From Jannaschia sp. M317 (GTDB taxonomy: Bacteria > Pseudomonadota > Alphaproteobacteria > Rhodobacterales > Rhodobacteraceae), in NCBI RefSeq assembly GCF_025141175.1, contig NZ_CP081155.1, positions 1,579,001 through 1,643,000 of the forward strand: a stretch of 64,000 nt of DNA, in the 5' to 3' direction. The position numbers and the translations under genes were made by a program. Positions 51,664-60,717 of this stretch are shown piece after piece. The first letter of the stretch is position 1; the number at the start of each line of letters is the position of its first letter. The notes beneath the pieces were generated by a model. That model was given only the letters and a program-made list of their open reading frames with translations. It made no database searches and was not told the origin of the DNA.

Positions 51664-53069
51664 CAGTCTGGCCCCTTCAGTTTCGCAATATGGCCGATGA
51701 TCAACTGTTGTTTACGGATGATGCTGGCGGTTTTTTTTCCGCCAACAACACATTTCTGGATCGCTACATCAGTGATGGCCTGACGTCAGCCGACATGGAG
51801 TTCCTCCACGAGCACGGTCATGCCGCAAGCACACCTGACGACCCGTCCTTCTCCGGATTTGCAGCAAGATGGACACGGCGGATCAATCCGCATGCGCTTT
51901 TGTCCTACATCATTCTCGTTCCCACCCTGCGCTGCAATCTCATGTGCGATTATTGTCAGGTTTCCCGTGCGGCAGAAACCGCGAAGGGGTTCGACTGGGA
52001 TGAGGACCAACTTCGACAGGTTCTGGACTTCCTGAACGGTCTCGAAACAACGAGCATCAAGGTCGAGTTTCAAGGCGGCGAACCGCTTCTGCGGCTGGAT
52101 CATCTCGAGGCGGTCCGAAGCTTCTGCCGAACGAAGTTCGCTACATCCGAATTTGTCGTCTGCACGAACCTGCAACGCGTCTCGGATGCGGCATGGACGT
52201 TCCTGAGCGATGACGACACGCATGTCAGTACATCCTTCGACGGAACTTCGGAGTTACATCGGCAGCAACGTACGAAGGACGAGGCGCTCCACAATCTATT
52301 CAGCGCGAACTTCGAGCGAGCAATGCGGACATTGGGGGCTGACCGCGTTTCGGCTCTACCGACGATCGATCCGATGGATCCGCCGAATCCTCGTGATGTC
52401 ATAGATGGCTTTGCAGAACTGGGTCTGACATCGATCTATCTGAGGCGTATCAACTACCAAGGGTTTGCTCGCAAGAAGTTTGGCTTCGACCGCTCGCTCG
52501 CAGCGTGGCAGACCTACTACCGACGCTTCATCGAGGAGTTGATCTCGTTCAATCTAATCGCAGAGAAGCCTCTCGAGGAATTCTATCTCAGCCATATCCT
52601 TCGGCGGATTTTGCAGGGTGGTCATGATGGTCACGTTGATCTGCGAAACCCGAACTGGTTTGGGTCCGACTATCTCGTCATCGACTTCGATGGGACATTT
52701 TATCCGACAGATGAGGCACGGATGGTTTCGCGCATTGGTCGGATCGACCTATCGATCGGCAACCTATCGAAGGGACTGGATCGAATAAAGCTGGAAGCGC
52801 TGAACCAAGGTGTGTCGAACTTCGATGATCCTGACTGCGTCCACTGTACCTACCGGCCATATTGCGGGTTGGACCCGGTCGACGATCTAGCGCGCTATGG
52901 TCGCATCGACATCCCCCGGCATGTGACCGATCACTGCCAGACACACCTGGGGCTCTTCGATTTTGCGTTCGAGCTTCTCTACTCGGAGGACCCCGCCGTT
53001 CATCGATCTATCGCCGTATGGCTCGATATCCCTCGATACTCGAGGCATCTTGTGCCGAACCTCCCATGA
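51660..53069 (+). CDS. hxsB: His-Xaa-Ser system radical SAM maturase HxsB
   Basis: A 469-residue radical SAM enzyme. The 4Fe-4S cradle CNLMCDYC is at Cys92, Cys96 and Cys99; the GGE motif follows in FQGGEPLLRL. The C-terminus carries SPASM-like cysteines (DCVHCTYRPYCG, then HCQTH), so extra clusters are likely. Expected role is radical modification of the HxsA His-Xaa-Ser region in the cytoplasm. It overlaps hxsD upstream and hxsC downstream, each by 4 nt. GC is near 53%, below the chromosomal flanks. Confidence 0.88.
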   Translation: MTVWPLQFRNMADDQLLFTDDAGGFFSANNTFLDRYISDGLTSADMEFLHEHGHAASTPDDPSFSGFAARWTRRINPHALLSYIILVPTLRCNLMCDYCQVSRAAETAKGFDWDEDQLRQVLDFLNGLETTSIKVEFQGGEPLLRLDHLEAVRSFCRTKFATSEFVVCTNLQRVSDAAWTFLSDDDTHVSTSFDGTSELHRQQRTKDEALHNLFSANFERAMRTLGADRVSALPTIDPMDPPNPRDVIDGFAELGLTSIYLRRINYQGFARKKFGFDRSLAAWQTYYRRFIEELISFNLIAEKPLEEFYLSHILRRILQGGHDGHVDLRNPNWFGSDYLVIDFDGTFYPTDEARMVSRIGRIDLSIGNLSKGLDRIKLEALNQGVSNFDDPDCVHCTYRPYCGLDPVDDLARYGRIDIPRHVTDHCQTHLGLFDFAFELLYSEDPAVHRSIAVWLDIPRYSRHLVPNLP

Positions 53070-54151
53070 TACCGCTTCAACTCAAAATAGAACCCCTGCC
53101 GATTGTCGAGCCTCTCGTTGCGCGCCTCGTGCTTAGCCCCAAAGCTGGGGACCCGTCGGATGCCGTCTTGGTCGCGCAAAGGGCCGGAACCGCTGACTTC
53201 GATGTCGGGGGCTTTTCGCTGCGTGTCCATACGCAGGACCCGGCTTCGCTTGATGGCGACGTGGTCCTGGCGATCCCCGGTCGTCGCACGATCCACCGAC
53301 TTATCCGGGCGTCCTCGGCGCACAACACTTTTCTTGTCACGGAGCAGTGCGATCAGCTTTGCGTCATGTGTTCGCAACCGCCCAAGCGGTATCATACCGA
53401 CATGTTCGATCAGTTCTTGGAAGCGGTGCGATTGGCCCCCTCGAAAGCAACTATTGGGCTGTCTGGAGGCGAGCCACTCCTCCACAAGGAACGTCTGTTC
53501 GGATTTCTCACGAACGCCCAGCGAATACGTCCTGATCTACGGTTCCACATACTGACGAACGGACAACATATCTTCGCGGAGGATGAAGCATCGTTACACG
53601 CCCTCGACATGTCGTCGATCCTATGGGGTATTCCGATCTACGCTGCCCACGCTGAGGTACATGATCGCATTGTCGGCAAGATAGGGGCGTTCGACCTTCT
53701 CCAGAATAACCTCGCCCGGCTCGGTCGCGTTGGAGCGGCAATAGAACTTAGAACGGTCGTGCTGCAATCTAACATCGGGCATCTGGAACAACTGGCCGAT
53801 CACGTCACGCTGCATCAGCCCTTTGCACAAGTTTGGGCTATAATGCAGCTTGAGAATATCGGCTACGCCCGCATGAACTGGGATGCCGAGTTCAGTGATA
53901 CTTCGAAGAATTTTGATGATATCGCCCTAGCGCTGGATATTTCGTTGGGACGAGGCTTGCCGACGTCGCTCTATAACTTTCCGCTCTGTACGGTCCCCGA
54001 CAATTACCGACGATACTGCGTCGCATCGATTTCGGACTGGAAACAGAAATTTCTGGCGACATGCGACGGCTGCGCGATAAGATCGGCATGTACGGGCTTC
54101 TTCGAATGGTATCCTGAGAAGCGCGGGTTCAGGAAGATTGTTTCACAATGA
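53066..54151 (+). CDS. hxsC: His-Xaa-Ser system radical SAM maturase HxsC
   Basis: A 361-residue second radical SAM enzyme with cluster Cys95, Cys99 and Cys102 (CDQLCVMC) and SGGEPLLHKERLFGFL. The C-terminal Cys group (RYCVAS; CDGCAIRSACTGFF) suggests auxiliary clusters. An 80-residue N-terminal domain precedes the radical SAM core. It overlaps both hxsB and hxsA by 4 nt (ATGA), so stoichiometric synthesis with substrate is likely. Confidence 0.88.
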   Translation: MIPLQLKIEPLPIVEPLVARLVLSPKAGDPSDAVLVAQRAGTADFDVGGFSLRVHTQDPASLDGDVVLAIPGRRTIHRLIRASSAHNTFLVTEQCDQLCVMCSQPPKRYHTDMFDQFLEAVRLAPSKATIGLSGGEPLLHKERLFGFLTNAQRIRPDLRFHILTNGQHIFAEDEASLHALDMSSILWGIPIYAAHAEVHDRIVGKIGAFDLLQNNLARLGRVGAAIELRTVVLQSNIGHLEQLADHVTLHQPFAQVWAIMQLENIGYARMNWDAEFSDTSKNFDDIALALDISLGRGLPTSLYNFPLCTVPDNYRRYCVASISDWKQKFLATCDGCAIRSACTGFFEWYPEKRGFRKIVSQ

Positions 54152-54717
54152 ACAAGAAGTATCTCATTCCATCGCTCTTGGCTGCCGGCTTCACCAGTTC
54201 AGGTGCACATGCAGCCCTGCCAGTAGATCCGATGGTCACGGACGATGCGAAGACATCTCTGTTCGCGCTGTTTCGTCAGCAGCACACCTATACCTTAGCA
54301 GGGCATCGGTCCCATTCCAGCCATGGGTCCCATTCGAGCCACAGGTCTTCATCGGGAGGCGGGTACTCTGCGCCCCGTGCGGCACCAGCTATCACACCAC
54401 GATCCGCGGCACCGGCACCTCTCTACACGCCGCCAACGAACCGAAACACGACGAGCACTCCGCCAGCTTCCGTGCTGCCGAGCCCATCGGCATCTGCCCC
54501 GCGTGTGCTTCCCGGTAACTCGGGATCCTTCCAGAAGATCGCGATGCAGGTACAGGCCGCTTTGCAGGCTTACGGCTACTACAACGGTGCCATCGACGGC
54601 ATTATCGGGGATGGATCGAAAAGCGCTCTGTCTCGGTTTCAGTCCGATTTCAGTCTGGCGGTAACTGGGACGATTACGCCGGAGGTCCTCGATGCGTTCG
54701 GTATCACGGCGAATTAG
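54148..54717 (+). CDS. hxsA: His-Xaa-Ser repeat protein HxsA
   Basis: A 189-residue exported protein and presumed substrate of HxsB/HxsC. Signal peptide about 1-22 (LIPSLLAAGFTSSGAHA), five consecutive His-Xaa-Ser triplets at residues 53-67 (HRSHSSHGSHSSHRS), a Pro/Ser/Ala/Thr-rich linker (70-122), and a C-terminal peptidoglycan-binding domain (VQAALQAYGYYNGAIDGIIG, GSKSALSRFQ). Modification presumably happens before export; the mature protein would sit on the cell wall. Start overlaps the hxsC stop. Confidence 0.9.
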   Translation: MNKKYLIPSLLAAGFTSSGAHAALPVDPMVTDDAKTSLFALFRQQHTYTLAGHRSHSSHGSHSSHRSSSGGGYSAPRAAPAITPRSAAPAPLYTPPTNRNTTSTPPASVLPSPSASAPRVLPGNSGSFQKIAMQVQAALQAYGYYNGAIDGIIGDGSKSALSRFQSDFSLAVTGTITPEVLDAFGITAN

Positions 54718-55081
54718 CTTTACAGGCGGCTTGGCGATCGGGCTCGTTTTGGCATTCATTGCCATGCCGATATGGAAGGTCGCAGTGATGCGGGTAGGCC
54801 AGGAACGCTTCGCAATTCTTACTTTCGAATGCGACGATGCAATGCGCGGACATCTTCTGGCGAAACAGAAACTTGTCGGGTCGCCCTCTGAGGCCAATGC
54901 CGTCGCCTTGAAAGCCGCAGAGATCGGTCTTGTCGATTGCCAGGACTACGATCTGATGCGCAAGCAACTGATCCGCTGGGGCCTGACCGATAACGAGCTG
55001 AGTGAAATGTCCCTCATCGCAATCGAGGAGAAGGGAACAGACCTTCGGGATGTAGTGAGGATCCATGAGATACGTTACTGA
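54692..55081 (+). CDS. His-Xaa-Ser system-associated protein, TIGR03982-like
   Basis: A 129-residue protein with an N-terminal membrane anchor (FTGGLAIGLVLAFIAMPIWK) and a soluble part containing two Cys (FECDDAMRGHLLAKQKLVGS; VDCQDYDLMRKQLIRWGLTD). Length and position next to hxsA agree with the TIGR03982 family of Hxs loci; the family name is from memory. ATG 54692 lies inside hxsA after a strong GGAGG. It overlaps the peroxidase start by 17 nt. Probable envelope-side partner of the system. Confidence 0.65.
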   Translation: MRSVSRRISFTGGLAIGLVLAFIAMPIWKVAVMRVGQERFAILTFECDDAMRGHLLAKQKLVGSPSEANAVALKAAEIGLVDCQDYDLMRKQLIRWGLTDNELSEMSLIAIEEKGTDLRDVVRIHEIRY

Positions 55082-56309
55082 GGCCCTTCTAGCCATCGGG
55101 CTTGTGTCGAGTTCGGCTTTGACCACGGTAGCTGAGGGCATGCGGGAGGCGGTGCTTCGAGAAGCGATCCTCGCGAATGGGTTTCTTCCGGCAAATGCGA
55201 CGCACATAGGACAGCCCGAAGACCTGGTCGAGATTGGAAAGTTGCTATTCGAGAGCCGACTGCTTTCGTTTGATCGCGGTACGGCTTGCGCTTCCTGTCA
55301 TGTTGATCGTTTTGGATCGGCCGATGGGATCGTCAACGCGATCGGGACGGAGGGCGAAGGTTTAGGTTTCGAGCGTGTCATGAAAGGCGGTGATATCGTT
55401 CCCCGCAACACCTTGCCGTTCTGGGGTCGAGGCGGCGTCGGGTTCGACACCTTCTTCTGGGATGGAAAGGTGGATGCCTCGTCAGGGGTTGTATTGAGCC
55501 AATTTGGAGATCGGGCTCCGTCGATCGATCCCTTGGTTGTTGCCGTACACCTGCCACCTGCGGAGATCGGCGAAATGGTTATCGACAGGTGGGAGACCCA
55601 GTCATTGCAGGCCGAGGATGTCGAGACGGCCACTGCCCTCTATGAGATGTTGACGGCTCGAATCCGGGATGACCCAATCATGGGGCCAAATCTTGCTGCT
55701 GCGAGACAGGTCGAACTGGAAGATATCCAGTTCCTCGACGTTACTGAAGCGATCGCATCGTTCATTCGGTTCAACTACCGCGTCGGGCAGACACGATTGC
55801 ATGACTTCGTTTATAATTCTGGTGAGCTTTCGAATGAAGAGAGAGATGGGGGGCTTTTGTTCTATGGATCTGGCGGCTGTACGACGTGCCATAGCGGTCC
55901 GTATTTCTCAGATCTTAAATATTATGTCGTGCCGTTTGTGCAAGCAGGTTTCGGTCGAAATGGATTCGGGGTCGACTACGGCCGGTTCAATGTTACGCTG
56001 CGCGAGGCCGACCGATATGCGATCAGGACACCGCCACTTCTAAACGTAACCAGAACGGCCCCATACGGACATTCAGGGTCCATATTTGATCTTGGAGATG
56101 CTATCCGTGGGCATGTTGATCCGCTACGATATGTCGATCCCGAAAGTATGACAGAGAATGACCGCAACGAGTTATACCAAAGATTGCGTCTTTGGGCCGC
56201 CTCACCTCTAAATGGTATCGTCATGAGCGACGACGATGTCTCTGGCCTTAAGGCATTCCTCGGCACACTTACCTATGATAGTGCGATGCAGGTAAAAATT
56301 GTTGACTAG
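55065..56309 (+). CDS. di-heme cytochrome c peroxidase / MauG-like protein
   Basis: A 414-residue periplasmic protein with signal peptide (residues 1-24, ALTTVAEG) and two heme c sites: CASCH at 75-79 and CTTCH at 272-276. RNTLPFWGRGG and RTPPLLNVTRTAPYGHSGSI match bacterial di-heme peroxidases and MauG, which oxidises a protein residue in the periplasm. It overlaps the preceding gene, so it belongs to the Hxs operon. Whether it acts on H2O2 or on HxsA is unknown; the context favours a protein-directed role. Confidence 0.88.
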   Translation: MRYVTEALLAIGLVSSSALTTVAEGMREAVLREAILANGFLPANATHIGQPEDLVEIGKLLFESRLLSFDRGTACASCHVDRFGSADGIVNAIGTEGEGLGFERVMKGGDIVPRNTLPFWGRGGVGFDTFFWDGKVDASSGVVLSQFGDRAPSIDPLVVAVHLPPAEIGEMVIDRWETQSLQAEDVETATALYEMLTARIRDDPIMGPNLAAARQVELEDIQFLDVTEAIASFIRFNYRVGQTRLHDFVYNSGELSNEERDGGLLFYGSGGCTTCHSGPYFSDLKYYVVPFVQAGFGRNGFGVDYGRFNVTLREADRYAIRTPPLLNVTRTAPYGHSGSIFDLGDAIRGHVDPLRYVDPESMTENDRNELYQRLRLWAASPLNGIVMSDDDVSGLKAFLGTLTYDSAMQVKIVD

Positions 56310-56554
56310 ATTGCTAGGAGAATTTTATAGCGGTATCGAAGGAAGGAGTCGGAAGTCAGAGCAAAGATACTTATTACTTTTTGATTTTCGGAAAGACAGA
56401 TATTTAGCACTATTTGAAAAGTAAGACTTTTGCTCAAAGGTCAACTCTGGTCTCCTTATCGAAGGACCGGGCTTGAATGTCTGTTTTGCGAGCGTTGCAT
56501 AGTGGCTGAGTGTTCGCCTCACGAACGGTCGCTATGGGCCGGTAGCAGCGCTAC

Positions 56555-57049
56555 CTAACAGTCGTGGTTCTTCCAATACCGATCCCAGCGAGCAGCCCAA
56601 CCTCCATTTACCATAGCGCAATTAATGTCTCCCGCGCTTGGCGATACGCACCATGAAGCCGTACGGTTTCCCCCTGCGGAGCCGTCAGACCGACACGTAA
56701 GAGTTGGCCCAGTCAATATGATATGCCCCTGCCTGCTTACCCCAGTGCGGACACCAAGAAACGCCACCAGCGCATTACGGGCGTCTTCAGCACTTGCACT
56801 TGGACAGGGATGGCCGGGCGAACAGGTACCATCTAGCTCTCTAGCTGCTATGCCCGCGAGGCGAAGCCGTGGCCCTTCTTCACACCAGATCGGACCACCG
56901 CCATCCCAAACATGTGAGGGTGTACATTCAAAAGTTTGACCGCGCGAGATTACTGGTACATCTGCCTTTGAAACAAGAGGAGTCATAACCAGAACGGCTA
57001 GTCCAAAGAAAGTGTGGTTTACGAGAGCGCTTGCCATGGCTGAATCCAT
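56555..57049 (-). CDS. secreted thermonuclease-like protein
   Basis: A 164-residue protein with a signal peptide (ATG 57049, or ATG 57037 giving a better-shaped signal) and eight Cys in the mature part. The order GQTFECTPSHVWDGGGPIWC, RLRLAGIAARELDG, then late CAMVNGGWAARWDRYWKN resembles the SNase fold (IRLxGIDAPE), but the catalytic Arg/Glu pair is not clear. It may be an inactive or divergent nuclease. Transcribed towards the Hxs operon. Confidence 0.55.
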   Translation of the reverse strand: MDSAMASALVNHTFFGLAVLVMTPLVSKADVPVISRGQTFECTPSHVWDGGGPIWCEEGPRLRLAGIAARELDGTCSPGHPCPSASAEDARNALVAFLGVRTGVSRQGHIILTGPTLTCRSDGSAGGNRTASWCVSPSAGDINCAMVNGGWAARWDRYWKNHDC

Positions 57050-57201
57050 CGCGTGTACTAAGTCAGTACCCTAGTCGCAGCGAAGGATACTGCCAAGCGA
57101 CGGGTGGTAGGCAAGGTTTTTTCAGGTGCCGCGAACGTCCCAAAAAAATGGACCGCGTTGCAATAACGTAAGATCGGCTTCAAAGGTACCTATGGGCCAA
57201 A

Positions 57202-58155
57202 TTATACTCCAGCCCATTTTCTGTGACGCCCGAGCGCATCCAGGCTTGGATAGTGTGTGAGATCATCGGGTAGTACGAGCTGCTTGCTTTCAAGATTGAC
57301 GTAGCTCTCTTCTTCAAGGGCGACATTCGAGAGCTTTACGCGGTAATCTTCTGTGATGACCAGCAACCCCAAATCGAAGAGCGTGTGGATGTCGGATCGT
57401 AAAAGCAGCCCATTTTGAACATGGTGCGAATGGTCACCGCGGTAGGGGGCGATATGCGCGGCCTCCAGTGCGTCCGTGAGAGCGCAACCTGTTACGCAAC
57501 ACTTGCCGGCATAGGCTTCAAGGAGGTCCGCCCTGAAGGCCGCTTGGCCTCTCCGTCTAGCAACCTGTGCCAAGGTTTTCTCTCGCAAATCCTGATCATT
57601 TTCAGCGTCGAATGTCTCGCTGTTTGTACCATGGGTCGCACGTAACCGGGTAGCATCCGGTTGTTCGGCATCATGTACTGCGCCGACGTTCGAGAAGCCC
57701 TCGATAGTGAAGAACCCATTCTCCCAGTTGGTCACCAACCCGAGACCAAGGATCTCGTAAGCGACGCCCGGCTTAGGTTTGCGTTTCACAAGGGTTCCGA
57801 CTGGGACCTGGTCCCTCATACACCTCATCAGACCACGGTTGGTGGCTTCGCGGTCACGTTGATCCGGGTTCTGGTTTTCCTGGAAGTAGTGCAGAGCCCA
57901 GCTGCCATCTGGGCGGTGCACGACATCCTTGTCCGGATAGGGCCCGTTCTGGATGGTGCGGAGGCTTAAGGCATAGTCGGAGTACTTAGGTTTGTAGATG
58001 CCTTTCGCTTGATTGACTAACCTACTTTGGTTGTTAGAGAACTCCTGGATAGCGCTCCACGTAATGATCTCTCCCTTGTTCTCGTTGAACCAATCCAAAG
58101 CAACTCTGTGTTCTCCCATCGTCTTCGACAGTGCGCTTTCAAGCTCAGCCACCAT
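57202..58155 (-). CDS. HNH endonuclease (PF13391-like)
   Basis: A 317-residue nuclease. The C-terminal HNH is CCVTGCALTDALEAAHIAPY, HSHHVQNGLLLRSDIHTLFD with the His-Asn-His residues; the N-terminal 190 residues are an uncharacterised DNA-recognition-type domain. ATG 58155 follows AAGGAG; the longer frame to 58194 has no such site. HNH proteins of this type are often modification-dependent restriction enzymes, so it may protect the element or its host against phage (inference). Confidence 0.82.
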   Translation of the reverse strand: MVAELESALSKTMGEHRVALDWFNENKGEIITWSAIQEFSNNQSRLVNQAKGIYKPKYSDYALSLRTIQNGPYPDKDVVHRPDGSWALHYFQENQNPDQRDREATNRGLMRCMRDQVPVGTLVKRKPKPGVAYEILGLGLVTNWENGFFTIEGFSNVGAVHDAEQPDATRLRATHGTNSETFDAENDQDLREKTLAQVARRRGQAAFRADLLEAYAGKCCVTGCALTDALEAAHIAPYRGDHSHHVQNGLLLRSDIHTLFDLGLLVITEDYRVKLSNVALEEESYVNLESKQLVLPDDLTHYPSLDALGRHRKWAGV

Positions 58156-58345
58156 TATTGACTCCTTCACGACGTTAAGAGGATTAGAGCTCAATCCTTG
58201 CTACCGATTACAATGCCTTTGAGCACCTTTGGCAAATGCGAGCCACACCACCCAGAACCGTCTCGCTGAAAGTCTGCTTCAGCGAAGCTGCAACGCAGCG
58301 CTCGGACATCTGTCCAACGGCAGGTATGGGCCGAAACTGACCCTG

Positions 58346-59488
58346 CTACCCCAGTCCATTGAACCGGTCTGCAGCTCTTTGCATCCGGGTAGCCAACGAA
58401 GTCGGGTGACGTAACGATATGGAAAGAAGCCGATCCGGAACCATGCGCAGAAAATCCTCAAACTCTGACTTCGGCCTCCCGTGTAGCACTGCGTAGCTGA
58501 CGGCGAGGCCCAGCATCTGCCTTTCGATGACGGCGCACCGTTCCTCGCGCGTAATCAACCGATAGTCAGCTGGTTCTAGGACCGGAATGCTTCGTTCGAC
58601 GCAGCTAACCATTTCTGTCAACGCCCCGGCCCACATCGGATGCGTCGGCCATCGTGCGCGGTTGCTGTCAGCAGTCGGAGCGCAGTATCGAATATCCTCC
58701 ATCGCGGCTTGCAGCATCAGAGGCAGAACATGGGACAGGTCAGCCCACGTTCGGACGTGCCACCGGTTCGCTAAGTGATCCTTCCCCGCACGTGTCTCGA
58801 TCCGCCAGACACGGGAGACAGATGGATCGGCCATGTTAAGGTGTGGCAGGCCGCGCCGTTCGAGGGCTTTGTTCCAGATCACTGGCCATTCTCGTTTGCT
58901 CTTGGCCATGACCTCTTCGCGCTTGTCGTAAAGGATGGTTTGCCGCCCTGGCATCTTGCCAACGGTGATGGATGTAACCCGCCCTGACACACCATTGGTT
59001 TCAATCAGCTCACCGATGGTCTTCTTACCTGTCCGGGAGTGCATCACGAAGTAATCGTCATCGGGCACGAAGTCCGGGTCTAGGATATCAACGGCGACAT
59101 CGACGCGGCTGATACTGACACCAACAGGTTCACTGACGCCTGAGAACAGACCAGCCAGTCGTTCAACGCGGGCGCGCCAACCCGGAAGTCCGTGGCAGAG
59201 CAGAGCAGCGGATTTTGCCGAAAGCCGGGCTCCCCATGGGTCGTTTTTATTCGGTCGCTTAAGAAACCAGATTTCCCCATCCGGCCCTGTGTCGAGCCGA
59301 TAGGCGTAGCCACCGCGTGCCCCGGTTGGCTGAACGGTGAAGGGAACGCCCTTCCAATCTCCGCCGACTGGCCCGTCAATCTCCGCCGCGTCCGTTTTCA
59401 GTTCGGCTAGAAGGGTGTCGAATTCGTCAGAGATGTTGAGCTTGAGAGCGAGGTCGAGACCGTCAAATCCGGAATACAGGATAATCAT
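58346..59488 (-). CDS. replication-initiation-factor-like protein
   Basis: A 380-residue protein. The signature VGVSISRVDVAVDILDPDF and the later TVGKMPGRQTILYDKREEV, then VWRIETRAGKDHLANRW follow the Rep_trans/phage replication initiation factor layout used by rolling-circle plasmids and integrated satellites. It implies that the excised element can replicate, or could once. No origin structure was identified. It lies downstream of the AlpA-like gene on the same strand. Confidence 0.6.
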   Translation of the reverse strand: MIILYSGFDGLDLALKLNISDEFDTLLAELKTDAAEIDGPVGGDWKGVPFTVQPTGARGGYAYRLDTGPDGEIWFLKRPNKNDPWGARLSAKSAALLCHGLPGWRARVERLAGLFSGVSEPVGVSISRVDVAVDILDPDFVPDDDYFVMHSRTGKKTIGELIETNGVSGRVTSITVGKMPGRQTILYDKREEVMAKSKREWPVIWNKALERRGLPHLNMADPSVSRVWRIETRAGKDHLANRWHVRTWADLSHVLPLMLQAAMEDIRYCAPTADSNRARWPTHPMWAGALTEMVSCVERSIPVLEPADYRLITREERCAVIERQMLGLAVSYAVLHGRPKSEFEDFLRMVPDRLLSISLRHPTSLATRMQRAADRFNGLG

Positions 59489-59520
59489 TTTCAGGTACTT
59501 TCGTTGGTGTGTGTATTTCT

Positions 59521-59549
59521 AGAGGGGGGTGCTACAAGGACCCCCCTCT
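59521..59549 (-). terminator. hairpin between the AlpA-like and Rep-like genes
   Basis: Stem AGAGGGGGGT with ACCCCCCTCT (9-10 bp, loop 9 nt). Without a T-run on the minus strand it may attenuate rather than fully terminate transcription into the Rep-like gene. Confidence 0.5.
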
Positions 59550-59562
59550 CGGCTCCGGGGCG

Positions 59563-59856
59563 TCAGTCGGGCCGCGCGCCCGCGCAAGCGCGGGCATCGC
59601 GTCCCGCCTGCCGCCCGTCGCCGCAAGCGAAGCGTTGTGCCTCCGTCGTGTGCTTCACCCGTCTGCTGGCGACCCAGCCTTGGACTTCGGCGTAGCGGTA
59701 GCGGACGGATTGGCCGAGCTTATAGAAAGCGGGGCCTTGGCCCGTGACGCGCCATTTCTGGAGCGTTCGCACAGACTGGCACACGAGGTCCGCGACCTGC
59801 ACCTCTGTCAGCATCTGGTTTGGGTCGATCTGGGGCTCTTGGCCGACGAGGCGCAT
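59563..59856 (-). CDS. AlpA/excisionase-like helix-turn-helix protein
   Basis: A 97-residue protein with a MerR/AlpA-type winged helix (MLTEVQVADLVCQSVRTLQK, then GPAFYKLGQSVRYRYAEVQG). Such proteins act as directionality factors or switch on integrase. The Gly/Asp/Ala-rich C-terminus is extra. ATG 59856 has GGAG seven nt upstream. Position between integrase and Rep-like genes fits a control role in excision. Confidence 0.72.
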   Translation of the reverse strand: MRLVGQEPQIDPNQMLTEVQVADLVCQSVRTLQKWRVTGQGPAFYKLGQSVRYRYAEVQGWVASRRVKHTTEAQRFACGDGRQAGRDARACAGARPD

Positions 59857-59974
59857 TGTCTCCACTCCGCTAGGTTGCGATGTGGGGACGCTAGAAAACT
59901 GCGACCGTTTCGTCTTGTTGAGACGCTGGGAGAGTTTCCGCCATATGGGGGCTACAACTCTCCCAGCTGCGTCG

Positions 59975-60706
59975 CTAGGCGCGCCATTCTCCGCCGTTGC
60001 GCACGCGGATCACCTCTTTCATCTCCCGGTCGATATCGGACGAGCGGATCGACGGGTCGAGAACGCGGTAAGCGTAGAGAGACAGAACGGCAGCTTCCGA
60101 AATCGGTTCACCGTCCCCGTGAAACTGGCGCGTGAAGCGACGGCCAACGTCCTTCTCCCAGACCCATGCTATCCTGCGAAGCCATGGTGGCAGGTCGTCG
60201 TTTGGTTTCGGCCCGCGAGGGCCCGACCATCGAACGGTTCCGATATCGACCACGGACAAAAGGTTGTCGAGAACCACGTTCAGTTCGTCCAGATCATAAG
60301 AACCGCGACGGTGAAGATCGGACGGATCGTATTCCAGTGTCAGGGATACATCAGGCCGCCAGTCATCATCGTTCGAAAAGCTCAGGTTCGCGCTGTACTG
60401 ATGGCCAAGGTGGGCAGCGTGGCAACTCTGAAGCCGCCGCCAACTGTCCAGCTCGACATCTTTCAGAGACTCGACCGTCGCGGCCAATGCCTTGGAAAGC
60501 TTCGTGAACGCCTTCGTCTCAGCTGCAGACAAACGGCCCAGCCCAAGACACCGATACTTCCAGTCCTTGGCCGCGCTTTTCAAACCTGCTTCCAGAGCAA
60601 CGCTTTCGGCCTCCGTCAGTTTGAGCGTTTCGCGCAGCCAAGCGAAATGGTCCTGATTGTATGGCTCAAAGTCGTGGACCTCGATTTCGCGGGGATCATA
60701 TCGCAT
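59975..60706 (-). CDS. unknown protein of the integrated element
   Basis: A 243-residue, acidic, soluble protein with many Trp and Tyr (FEPYNQDHFAWLRETLKLTE; LPPWLRRIAWVWEKDVGRRF). No family recognised. The start is 11 nt from the integrase stop, so both are probably on one transcript. Cargo or regulatory role cannot be told apart. Confidence 0.6.
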   Translation of the reverse strand: MRYDPREIEVHDFEPYNQDHFAWLRETLKLTEAESVALEAGLKSAAKDWKYRCLGLGRLSAAETKAFTKLSKALAATVESLKDVELDSWRRLQSCHAAHLGHQYSANLSFSNDDDWRPDVSLTLEYDPSDLHRRGSYDLDELNVVLDNLLSVVDIGTVRWSGPRGPKPNDDLPPWLRRIAWVWEKDVGRRFTRQFHGDGEPISEAAVLSLYAYRVLDPSIRSSDIDREMKEVIRVRNGGEWRA

Positions 60707-60717
60707 GGTTATGGCTC

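Noticed and set aside
54301..54353. CRISPR-like or simple repeat
   Set aside because: The repetition is at the protein level (His-Xaa-Ser); the DNA units are short and coding.
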